From the NCBI GenBank assembly GCA_028817035.1, contig JAPPQH010000017.1, positions 1-60,049 on the forward strand: a stretch of 60,049 bases of DNA, written 5' to 3'. The notes under the pieces are model-generated. The model was not told the DNA's origin, did no database searches, and worked only from the letters and a program-made list of their open reading frames with translations. Of the stretch, positions 47,312 to 55,155 are shown one piece after another. The position numbers and the translations under genes were made by a program. Source of the DNA: Candidatus Campbellbacteria bacterium (GTDB taxonomy: Bacteria; Patescibacteriota; Minisyncoccia; Phycocordibacterales; JABAAK01). Numbering within the stretch: position 1 is the first letter of the stretch; each line of letters opens with the position of its first letter.

Positions 47312-49279
47312 ATGAAAGAAAACAAGATGGGTGCAGAATTCTTGGGAGGTGCCGACCAACATTTATTCAAAAAGATTAGAGGACCTGCAAAAAGGGAGGA
47401 GGTAAGGACTGGTGAAAAGATAGACAAGCCAGAAGAAATTATTAAGGTATTTCTGGATCGTTATGCACAAGTGTTGCAAAGGGAGGACGAACAAAAGAGG
47501 GAAAGAGGGGTAGAGGCGATATGGAGGATGGTGAAGAGAAACCATATCATAAAAGAGGAGAATATATCTAAGGCATTTAATAATCATCTAAAAATAGAAA
47601 GAGATAGGGGTAAGGACATATCATGGGGTGAGGACATAACAAAGAGTGAGATTCCAAGACTGAAGAAAGAATATGCAGAAAGGGTGATAGGAGACCAAGA
47701 GGATAGTCTCTACAATTGGATAGAGTATTTTGCATCACATGAGACAGACGCATATCCCCTTTGGTTTAAGTTCCTTGCCCTAAAGAATGTGTTGCGTGTG
47801 GGTGAATACAAAGTAAATGAGAAGCAATTCTACAAAAGAACAAAATACACAGCAAAACCATTCCTAACATTAAACAAACAAGCCCTTGCGGGAATATATG
47901 AGCATTTCAATAAGATAGTGGAAGGTAAGGACATAGAAACAGAAGATGAGGAATTTAGAACATACTTAGAGAACAAAAACTTTGTAAAGGCATACATCAG
48001 AAGGATGGAGATATTGAAAAGAAACAGAGGTGCTGAGCATCTTGAGGTGATTGATGGTAAGTGGAGAAGATTTACAAAAGGACAAGAAAAAGAAATGTTT
48101 GATTCACTTCAAGGACATCACACTGGCTGGTGTTTAGAAGGTTCTATCAATACTTGCGAAGGGTACTTAGACAATGGAGATGCCCTTATCTACTATTCCA
48201 ATGATAAAAGAGGAGACCCCACTATCCCAAGATTGACGATAGCGTTTAGAGGGAAAGGTATACGCGAGATAAGCGGGATAGAAGAGGGGCAAACATTAGA
48301 TGAATACATATTCCCTGTCCTCAAAGAAAAGCTTGAGGAATACCCACAAGAAGCGGAGAGATACAACAAGGCAGCGGAGGACATGAAACGGGTTACAGAG
48401 ATCCACAACAGCCCACTATCAATATCAAAAGAAGACCTACGCTTTCTATATGAAATTGATGGCAAGATACACAACTTCTTAGGAGGTGAAGAGATGATAG
48501 AAGAAATACTGAGAGGAAGAGATAAAATAGAAGATGTTGCATATATCTTTGGTGTTCCAAAGGATCAAATAAGCACTTCGGAAGAAGAAGCCCTATCTGG
48601 TAAATGCGTGTATCACCTTGGGAATTTATTAATTGAAGATAAAGAATTAGCAGAACTAAAAAGAAACGGCGGAACTAAATTTCCAATTGTTGTTGAGGGT
48701 GAATACGAAATTGATCTTTCAATCACAGATATAAAAGGCATTCCGCCATTACCTGAGGGTGTGGATCGTCTTGAACTCGACGGTCTCACAAATGCAGAAG
48801 GGTTGAATATACCTGAGGGTGTGGTGCATCTTCAACTCAAGAGTCTCAAAACTGCAGAAGGGTTGAAAATACCTGAGGGCGTGAAGACTCTTTCTCTCAA
48901 CGGTCTCACAAACCCAGAAGGGTTGAAGATACCTGAGAGTGTTTATTGGCTTTCTCTCAACGGTCTCAAAACTGCAGAAGGGTTGAATATACCTGAGAGT
49001 GTGAGGACGCTTTATCTCGACGGTCTCAAAACTGCAGAAGGGTTGAATATACCTGAGGGTGTGAGGGTTCTTTCTCTCGACGGTCTCAAAACTGCAGAAG
49101 GGTTGAAGATACCTGAGAGTGTTTGTTGGCTTTCTCTCAAAGATCTCGCAAGTGCAGAAGGACTTCCACCACTTCCTAAGTATTTAGAAACACTAACTGT
49201 TAGCTACCATATGAGTGATGAAGAAGTTAATAAACTCAGAAAGCAATATCCTTATCCTCTTTCCATTAAACGCTACTAA
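47312..49279 (+). CDS. LRR-family protein 3 with HHTGWC core
   Basis: 655 residues, same domain order as protein 1. The N-terminal 120 residues differ moderately (GADQHLFKKIRGPAKREEVR), with an extra KDISWGEDITKSE segment. The core from about residue 128 to 389 is the same as in protein 1, with HHTGWC at 269-274. Then about eight 20-residue LRRs (LSLNGLTNPEGLKIPESVYW and similar) and a final GLPPLPKYLETLTVSYHMSD end. The mix of near-identical and divergent blocks shows exchange between paralogs. Confidence 0.85.
   Translation: MKENKMGAEFLGGADQHLFKKIRGPAKREEVRTGEKIDKPEEIIKVFLDRYAQVLQREDEQKRERGVEAIWRMVKRNHIIKEENISKAFNNHLKIERDRGKDISWGEDITKSEIPRLKKEYAERVIGDQEDSLYNWIEYFASHETDAYPLWFKFLALKNVLRVGEYKVNEKQFYKRTKYTAKPFLTLNKQALAGIYEHFNKIVEGKDIETEDEEFRTYLENKNFVKAYIRRMEILKRNRGAEHLEVIDGKWRRFTKGQEKEMFDSLQGHHTGWCLEGSINTCEGYLDNGDALIYYSNDKRGDPTIPRLTIAFRGKGIREISGIEEGQTLDEYIFPVLKEKLEEYPQEAERYNKAAEDMKRVTEIHNSPLSISKEDLRFLYEIDGKIHNFLGGEEMIEEILRGRDKIEDVAYIFGVPKDQISTSEEEALSGKCVYHLGNLLIEDKELAELKRNGGTKFPIVVEGEYEIDLSITDIKGIPPLPEGVDRLELDGLTNAEGLNIPEGVVHLQLKSLKTAEGLKIPEGVKTLSLNGLTNPEGLKIPESVYWLSLNGLKTAEGLNIPESVRTLYLDGLKTAEGLNIPEGVRVLSLDGLKTAEGLKIPESVCWLSLKDLASAEGLPPLPKYLETLTVSYHMSDEEVNKLRKQYPYPLSIKRY
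47692..48478 (+). repeat. Second copy of the 787-base LRR core
   Basis: Same as 43866-44652; divergence begins abruptly on both sides. Confidence 0.85.
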
Positions 49280-49344
49280 ATGGTAGCCAAAAGAATAACA
49301 ATCATCTTTCTACCTTTATAGGACTAATTATAGAAATAAAAATA

Positions 49345-49371
49345 ATAGGACGCACTTCCTGTGCGTCCTAT
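49345..49371 (-). terminator. Terminator of the fourth Fis-type gene
   Basis: Same hairpin as 42927-42953, with an adjacent T-rich stretch on the minus strand. Confidence 0.75.
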
Positions 49372-49419
49372 ATGAGATTGGCAACTATCCAGTTGCCGTA
49401 AATTTCTTCATGAGAGATG

Positions 49420-49737
49420 TTACGCCAATTTGAGTTTTCTCATGCGCCATTCCAACGAACGACGAGACAAACCCACCAACTTTGCCGTTTTTGCAACATC
49501 CCACTTGGTTTGCTTAAGGGCAGCGACTATTTTTTTCTTCGCTTCTTCCTCAAGCTTACGGTGGAAAGCATTCTCGCCAACATCACGATTAGCACGCATG
49601 GTCGTGACGAGTTTGTCCAACTCACCCCGAAAGTTCGCCAAGGTTTCATTAACCTGTCGGATTTCTTCCTTCATCCACTGGACTTCTTTCGTGAGTTCGT
49701 TGACCCTTTTTTCAAAGGGATTTTGGTTTTTCCCCAT
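49420..49737 (-). CDS. Small Fis-type helix-turn-helix protein C
   Basis: 105 residues. Long N-terminal coiled coil (KRVNELTKEVQWMKEEIRQV, NETLANFRGELDKLVTTM) then a Fis-type HTH: EEAKKKIVAALKQTKWDVAK followed by TAKLVGLSRRSLEWRMRKLK. The canonical GN turn is replaced by WD. The ATG at 49737 is set by CAGGAGGTGATACT. It has the same leader as A1/A2 but the same terminator as B, which links all four genes into one family. Located between LRR gene 3 and the sigma-like regulator. Confidence 0.78.
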   Translation of the reverse strand: MGKNQNPFEKRVNELTKEVQWMKEEIRQVNETLANFRGELDKLVTTMRANRDVGENAFHRKLEEEAKKKIVAALKQTKWDVAKTAKLVGLSRRSLEWRMRKLKLA

Positions 49738-49808
49738 AGTATCACCTCCTGATTTTGTAGGGATCAAAAAGAAAGAACTTTCGAGCAAAAGCAAGTGCTC
49801 TTAAAAGC

Positions 49809-49837
49809 ATACTAATATAATTAATAGATATTGTCAA
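49809..49837 (-). promoter_or_regulatory. Promoter of Fis-type gene C
   Basis: Minus-strand TTGACA at 49837-49832, a 17-base spacer and TAGTAT at 49814-49809. It is aligned with the A1/A2 promoters and is followed by the conserved TTTAAGAGCA leader. Confidence 0.75.
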
Positions 49838-49929
49838 TACCATCAATTGACATATAATATGGGGCGAAATAGGGACTTTACTTTATTTTTGTTTTTTGGT
49901 ATTATATTAAAAGGGTCGGGAAACAAACA

Positions 49930-51003
49930 ATGAGCAAATATGCAAACATAGAAAACGCTGTTTTGAAGGCGACCAGAGATTTACTTGCTTTGGATGTCCT
50001 TAGTAACCGCGAAAGAGAAATCGTAGATATGCGTTACGGTCTTAACAGTCGTGGTAAAAAAGTAACATTGCAATCCCTTGGAACAAACAAGGGTCTTACC
50101 CGTGAAAGAATAAGACAGATTGAAGCACAGGCACTTAAATCTCTAAGCCGTGCAAAAAACAATGTAGACATACACAGACCTATAAACTTGATAAGAACTT
50201 TCATTGAGAGCAACGGGGTTGTTCTCAGCAACAATACACTTATTGATAAAATAGGAGGAAACAAACAATTAGACAACAGCATAATGTTTTTACTTCAGTT
50301 TTCTGATGACATTGGTTTCAGAGGTGCGAACAATCATTTTGAAGATAGATGGTATGTGACAACAAAAGGAGATTTTGTTGATTGCGTAGAAGAGTCATTA
50401 CATGCACTTCATGACTCACTTGGGAGAAATGATGTGTTGGATGAAAGGTCCTTTTTGAATAGATTTCACGAGTGTATGGACAACAAGGTTTTGTCCTATT
50501 CTAAGAAAGATAAAAATTATGCTCGTAACTGGATTATGATTTCTAAAAAATTAGATTCCAACCCTATCAATGAATGGGGTCTTTCAGATGCAAATGAAAT
50601 ACGCCTTGCTAATACAGCACACAGGGCATATCTTGTCCTCCGTCTTGAGAAACAGCCTTTGCATTTTCGTCAGATTGCCGGAAGGATAAAAAAAGTCCTT
50701 AATTGTTCAATTGAGGATAGTACTTGTCATAATGAACTTATAAAGTCCAACAAGTTTGTCCTTATTGGGCGTGGTATGTATGGTCTGGAAGAGCACGGTT
50801 ACAAGCCTGGCGTTGTTCGTGAGGTGATAACCCGTCTTTTGAAAGAAAGAGGTCCAATGTCAAAAGAGGATATAGTGAAAAATGTCACAGAAGAGAGGGA
50901 AGTCAAGGAGTCCACGGTGATAAACAGTCTCTACAATAAAAAGAATTTCACAAAGAACAGTAAGGGTTTATATACCGTAGCCCGATCAAGTGCAAAAAAA
51001 TAA
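49930..51003 (+). CDS. Transcription regulator: sigma-70 region 4 plus HARE-like HTH
   Basis: The N-terminus has a sigma-70 region 4-type helix-turn-helix: LSNREREIVDMRYGL, then LQSLGTNKGLTRERIRQIEA, which normally contacts the -35 box. Regions 2 and 3 of sigma factors are absent. The middle is unassigned. The C-terminal part (about 228-350) resembles HARE-HTH/RpoE-delta winged helices: AYLVLRLEKQPLHFRQIAGR then KFVLIGRGMYGLEEHGY, followed by another HTH-like KERGPMSKEDIVKNVTEERE. This combination is known in CPR and related proteins. It may modulate RNA polymerase at -35 elements; that is inference. Confidence 0.8.
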   Translation: MSKYANIENAVLKATRDLLALDVLSNREREIVDMRYGLNSRGKKVTLQSLGTNKGLTRERIRQIEAQALKSLSRAKNNVDIHRPINLIRTFIESNGVVLSNNTLIDKIGGNKQLDNSIMFLLQFSDDIGFRGANNHFEDRWYVTTKGDFVDCVEESLHALHDSLGRNDVLDERSFLNRFHECMDNKVLSYSKKDKNYARNWIMISKKLDSNPINEWGLSDANEIRLANTAHRAYLVLRLEKQPLHFRQIAGRIKKVLNCSIEDSTCHNELIKSNKFVLIGRGMYGLEEHGYKPGVVREVITRLLKERGPMSKEDIVKNVTEEREVKESTVINSLYNKKNFTKNSKGLYTVARSSAKK

Positions 51004-51036
51004 CTTTTTTGTGTCAGATAAGTTATAATAACTGTA

Positions 51037-52392
51037 ATGATCGCAAGAGCAACTGAGTTTATCGTCCTTTTTTATTTTGTTGTCCTCATCTCGTGGGCAG
51101 TTTTGATATATTCTGATGTTCCGCTAGAGATTGCTGAGATACTTTCTGTCTCAGGGGTATTCCTTTTTCCTTATTTTACGATGGCGTGTGTGCTCATAGC
51201 TTTGATTGCAGAGGCGCATCGCATAAGGTTGAATTATTTGCAAGCTGCTTTTATATCAAAACAGGACTACAGACTTCTTGAGTTAAAGATGCCAGCAACT
51301 ATTGAGAGGTCGCCAGAGGCGATGGATATAATACTCAACAGATTGAATCTCACACTGAACGAAACAAACTGGAGTCACACGATATGGCTTGGAAAGGTAA
51401 GACCGACATGGTCTTTTGAGATTATATCTGCAGAGGGTCAGATAAGGATGTTTATCAGAATTCCAAACTTTCACTGTCATAATGTCAGAACCTCAATATA
51501 CTCCTATTATCCCGAAATCCAGATAGAAGAGGTCAATGATTATGTGGAAGAAATGACATTTAATCATAAAAAAGATAGGATGTGGGGGTGTATGCATAAA
51601 CTTAAAGAAAAAAGGGCGCTACCTCTTAGAACATATTTGGACTACAACATACACTCAGGCAAGACCAGTATTTCCATCCGTGCGCAGAGATTGGGAACCG
51701 AAACAGGCGACCTTGTTGATCCAATGGCTCCTATGATTGAGGCGATGGGAACTTTGGGTGTAAATGAGCATATGTGGGTTCAGTTTCTTATCAGAGCACA
51801 CAAGAAAAATAGTATACAAAAAGGTTTTTTCGGTCACTATAGTCATAAAAAAGAAGTAAAGGAAGTGTTGGATGGAGTAAAAGGCAAGAAAAAGGGTTCC
51901 GAAGAATCAAAAGAAGATATAGGCAAGTTTGAAAGAGAGTTGGTTGATAACATAACACGCAACGCTTCCAAACCGCAGTTTGATGTTGGTATAAGAACGC
52001 TTTATTTCACAAAAGGTGAGGAATCTTTCAACGCTACAAATATAGTTGAGTTGGTATCTCTGCTAAAATCTTTCAAACAACCAAAATATAATTTTTTCTC
52101 CCCTATGGGCGGACACACGATAGGTAATTATTCTTGGGGACCTTTTGTAGAACTTATTGGGCTTTATCCAAAGGGAACAGTTGCCCAAGATATGTCAAAA
52201 CTCTTGTATAGACTTTATTGTGATAGAACTTATTTCTACCCTATATTATCAATACCAGAACGATACATAAGTGTGATGAGCAGTGAATCCCTTGCAACTC
52301 TCATACATCCGATAGGTTCGCACATAAGCACACCAACGATGCCTCGCGTTCTTTCAAAGAAAAAACAAGCCCCTTCCAATCTACCCGTATGA
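51037..52392 (+). CDS. Membrane protein with large cytoplasmic domain, CPR-type hypothetical
   Basis: Two N-terminal helices (about 5-25 and 38-58) are followed by a soluble domain of nearly 390 residues. Visible segments include MPATIERSPEAMDIILNRLN, WSFEIISAEGQIRMFIRIPN, HMWVQFLIRAHKKNSIQKGF and PKFNFFSPMGGH-like YNFFSPMGGHTIGNY. The pattern recalls proteins that accompany FtsK/HerA-type or type IV secretion ATPases in CPR genomes, but no such ATPase gene is in the window. TATAAT at 51024-51029 lies seven bases before the ATG. It overlaps mltG by four bases. Confidence 0.72.
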   Translation: MIARATEFIVLFYFVVLISWAVLIYSDVPLEIAEILSVSGVFLFPYFTMACVLIALIAEAHRIRLNYLQAAFISKQDYRLLELKMPATIERSPEAMDIILNRLNLTLNETNWSHTIWLGKVRPTWSFEIISAEGQIRMFIRIPNFHCHNVRTSIYSYYPEIQIEEVNDYVEEMTFNHKKDRMWGCMHKLKEKRALPLRTYLDYNIHSGKTSISIRAQRLGTETGDLVDPMAPMIEAMGTLGVNEHMWVQFLIRAHKKNSIQKGFFGHYSHKKEVKEVLDGVKGKKKGSEESKEDIGKFERELVDNITRNASKPQFDVGIRTLYFTKGEESFNATNIVELVSLLKSFKQPKYNFFSPMGGHTIGNYSWGPFVELIGLYPKGTVAQDMSKLLYRLYCDRTYFYPILSIPERYISVMSSESLATLIHPIGSHISTPTMPRVLSKKKQAPSNLPV

Positions 52393-53327
52393 TCAAAAAA
52401 TCCCTTACAGTACTAATACTCATACTTGTCGCCTTTTTCGCGTGGCATACACTTTTCACCAACCCAGAAGGTGATGGAGCAGTTGTTTTTGTTAAGGAAG
52501 GCATGTCAACAGAAGACATAGCACACAATCTGAAAGAAAATAATCTTATCCGATCAAGCAAGGCTCTGAAAATAGTTTTAACCGCAACAGGCAACTCAGA
52601 TGAGGTCCTTGCCGGAGAATATCATTTTTCAGGACCCATCTCTGTCCTTGAAGCATTCAAGCGTCTTACAAGAGGTTCTTACAACACCCCAACAGTCCGT
52701 CTGCGCACCATAGAAGGATCTTCTATATTTAGTATGGCAGATGTTGTGTCAGAAACATTTCCCCACATAACCCCAGAGGAATTTATATTGGAAGCAAGAG
52801 GTTATGAAGGTTATTTATATCCCGATACATACATACTTCCTTTCAACTTGACTGTGAGGGAAATAGTAAAAATAATGAACGCTGAATTCCAAAACCAAGT
52901 CGCACCGCTTTCTCAGTTGTTTGTGTCATCTGGCAAATCAATGGAAGACATAATAAAAATGGCATCAATTATAGAGCTTGAGTCTGCTGATAGAGATGAA
53001 CGATTTTATATCTCAGGAATACTATGGAAAAGAATTGAGTTAAACATACCGCTTCAGGTTGATGTTGCCTTTTCTTATGTAAACGGAAAAAATAGTTACA
53101 CACTCACACTTGAAGATTTAAGGAAAGACCATCCATACAACACATACACAAATCGCGGCCTACCACCAACACCGATTGGAAATCCAGGGATTGAGTCCAT
53201 AAGGGCGGCACTCACACCAAAGAAAAGCGAGTACTTGTATTTCATTGCAGATAGGAACGGAAAGACACACTACAGCAGAACCCACGAGGAGCATGTCAAT
53301 AAAAAGTTTGCGTTCAAAAAAGAATAA
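52389..53327 (+). CDS. mltG: Endolytic peptidoglycan transglycosylase MltG
   Basis: Membrane-anchored lytic transglycosylase that releases growing glycan chains (YceG family). N-terminal helix (about 5-19), a LysM-like domain (FVKEGMSTEDIAHNLKENNL), then the catalytic domain with EGYLYPDTYILP, E196 in MASIIELESADRDER (the family's catalytic glutamate in ASI-x-E), LQVDVAFSY, YNTYTNRGLPPTPIGNPG, and YLYFIADRNGKTHYSRTHEEH at the end. Length 312 is normal. One-base overlap with mnmA suggests translational coupling. Confidence 0.95.
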   Translation: MIKKSLTVLILILVAFFAWHTLFTNPEGDGAVVFVKEGMSTEDIAHNLKENNLIRSSKALKIVLTATGNSDEVLAGEYHFSGPISVLEAFKRLTRGSYNTPTVRLRTIEGSSIFSMADVVSETFPHITPEEFILEARGYEGYLYPDTYILPFNLTVREIVKIMNAEFQNQVAPLSQLFVSSGKSMEDIIKMASIIELESADRDERFYISGILWKRIELNIPLQVDVAFSYVNGKNSYTLTLEDLRKDHPYNTYTNRGLPPTPIGNPGIESIRAALTPKKSEYLYFIADRNGKTHYSRTHEEHVNKKFAFKKE

Positions 53328-54427
53328 TGACTGAAGCAAAAGCAAAAGAAACTGTATTTGTCGGTCTTTCAGGTGGTGTTGACTCTGCTGTGTCTGCGCA
53401 CCTGCTTTGTGAAAAGGGCTATGATGTTGTTTGCGTTTTTATCCGTGGCTGGCAGCCAGATGGTCTTTTGTGTCCGTGGCAGGAGGACAGAAGTGAAGCG
53501 CTAAAAGTAGCAGCCTTTCTAAAAATTCCTTTTGTAAGTTTGGATTGTTCTGAGGAATATAAGAAAAAAGTAGTTGATAATTTTTTGGAACAATACAAAA
53601 GAGGGGAAACGCCAAACCCTGATGTGTTGTGTAACAAATTCATAAAGTTCGGTTTTTTCCTTGAGCATGCTCTGAAAGAAGGCGCTGACAAAATAGCAAC
53701 CGGTCATTATGCAAGGACAATCTCAAAGGAATCGGTTTTGTTGGCACGCCCAACTGATGAGAAAAAAGATCAGACATATTTTTTATGGACTCTTAATCAA
53801 AAAATACTTGAAAAGACAATTTTCCCATTAGGCAAATACAGAAAAGAAGAGGTAAGAAAAATAGCAAATAAAATAGGTCTTCCCAACGCAGACAGAAAAG
53901 ACAGCCAAGGAATATGTTTTCTGGGAGATATACAAATGAGAGAGTTTTTGGAAAAATACATAGAAAAAAAGAGCGGTGATGTTGTTGATGAGAAGGGGAA
54001 TACAATAGGAAGTCATAGTGGATCTTTCTTTTACTCTTTGGGTCAGAGGCATGGGTTTGATATAAAAAACAAATCACCAAAGACCGAACCTTATTTTGTA
54101 GTGGAAAAAGATTTTTCTAATAATAAAATTGTGGTTTCAAATGATAAATTTGCGCTTGTAAGAAACGGAGCAACAGTTTTTTTGAGAAATGTTAATTGGA
54201 TATCTGAAACCCTACCAAAAAATAAAAATGTATTTGTAAGATCAAGACATAGAGGCTTGTTGGTGAACGCGGTCTTGCAGGAAGTAGCGGCAACCACAGC
54301 ACAGGCGGTAGACAAAAGTGCTTCTACGCTTTACACAGCAGGTCAATCTTTGGTTATTTATGATGATAAAAAAGAAGTAGTTTTAGGGGGTGGTGAAATT
54401 GACAAAACTCTGGTTGGTGAGATATAA
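53327..54427 (+). CDS. mnmA: tRNA 2-thiouridylase MnmA
   Basis: Adds sulfur to U34 of tRNA-Glu, -Gln and -Lys. PP-loop SGGVDS at 15-20, the first catalytic cysteine C102 in NPDVLCNK, and the second C197 in SQGICFLGD, with GHYAR and DQTYFLW between them. The C-terminal beta domain includes FFYSLGQRHGF and RSRHRGLLVNAVL. Length 366 is normal. The TAA stop lies within TATAAT (54423-54428), which is the -10 box of the next gene, so the 3' end of mnmA doubles as promoter. Confidence 0.96.
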   Translation: MTEAKAKETVFVGLSGGVDSAVSAHLLCEKGYDVVCVFIRGWQPDGLLCPWQEDRSEALKVAAFLKIPFVSLDCSEEYKKKVVDNFLEQYKRGETPNPDVLCNKFIKFGFFLEHALKEGADKIATGHYARTISKESVLLARPTDEKKDQTYFLWTLNQKILEKTIFPLGKYRKEEVRKIANKIGLPNADRKDSQGICFLGDIQMREFLEKYIEKKSGDVVDEKGNTIGSHSGSFFYSLGQRHGFDIKNKSPKTEPYFVVEKDFSNNKIVVSNDKFALVRNGATVFLRNVNWISETLPKNKNVFVRSRHRGLLVNAVLQEVAATTAQAVDKSASTLYTAGQSLVIYDDKKEVVLGGGEIDKTLVGEI

Positions 54428-54436
54428 TAAAGATAT
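54423..54436 (+). promoter_or_regulatory. -10 box of LRR gene 4 inside the mnmA stop
   Basis: TATAAT at 54423-54428 contains the mnmA stop TAA; ATG follows after eight bases (AAAGATAT). Confidence 0.65.
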
Positions 54437-55096
54437 ATGGAAAATAGAGAAAAAATAGGTGGCTTTGGAAAAGAATCTGAGGGCAATGAGAAACGTATTA
54501 GGGAAATACTTGACAGTCCGCGGTTACCACTAAAACATGAAGAACTTAATTTCCTCCGTAAAGAAAGGGAAGGTGTTGCGCGAATACTTGGTATTAATCC
54601 AGACCAATTAAGTTTATCAGAAAAAGGCTTTCATTTTGGTGTACACACACATCACATTGGAGATTTAGAAGTTTTAGCGGAAGGTTTTATAGAAATGAAA
54701 GAGAAAGGAATAGGCAAATTTCCAACCGTCATAAAAGGAGGTCTTGACCTTAGAGGACTCATAAGTGCTAGACAACTTACAGAATTTAATGAAGAACTTA
54801 AAGAGTTTCCCGAGGATTTGGAAGCACTTTATCTTGATAATCTCTTAGAAATAAAGGGGCTTCCAGAATTTCCTAAGAAATTAAAAACACTTTCTCTCCT
54901 CAAACTTGCAACTTTGGAGGGGCTTCCACCATTTCCCGAAAGTTTAGAAGAACTTTATTTGGGTATCAAAACCACCAAAGGTCTTCCACCACTTCCTAGT
55001 TATTTGAAGAAGTTTTCAGTTAGCAGGGATATGAGTGATAAGCATCTCAACATCCTCAAAAAGCAATATCCCAGTCTCCATATCACTCAAGACTAA
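54437..55096 (+). CDS. LRR-family protein 4, short form
   Basis: 219 residues. It starts MENREKIGGFGKESEGN, like protein 2, then goes directly into the pre-repeat region (HEELNFLRKEREGVARILGI; KGIGKFPTVIKGGLDLRG) and five irregular LPX-type LRRs (ELKEFPEDLEALYLDNLLEI; GLPPFPESLEELYLGIKTT). It ends with the family tail RDMSDKHLNILKKQYPSLHI. Both the N-terminal helical domain and the TGWC core are missing. It may be a natural minimal binding form or an internally deleted copy. Confidence 0.8.
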   Translation: MENREKIGGFGKESEGNEKRIREILDSPRLPLKHEELNFLRKEREGVARILGINPDQLSLSEKGFHFGVHTHHIGDLEVLAEGFIEMKEKGIGKFPTVIKGGLDLRGLISARQLTEFNEELKEFPEDLEALYLDNLLEIKGLPEFPKKLKTLSLLKLATLEGLPPFPESLEELYLGIKTTKGLPPLPSYLKKFSVSRDMSDKHLNILKKQYPSLHITQD

Positions 55097-55141
55097 TAGG
55101 CACAATAACAAATATAAAACAATGTTATATCTTACATAAGA

Positions 55142-55155
55142 TATAATAAGAACAT
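55142..55155 (+). promoter_or_regulatory. -10 box of LRR gene 5
   Basis: TATAAT at 55142-55147, eight bases, ATG at 55156. No Shine-Dalgarno. Confidence 0.6.
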
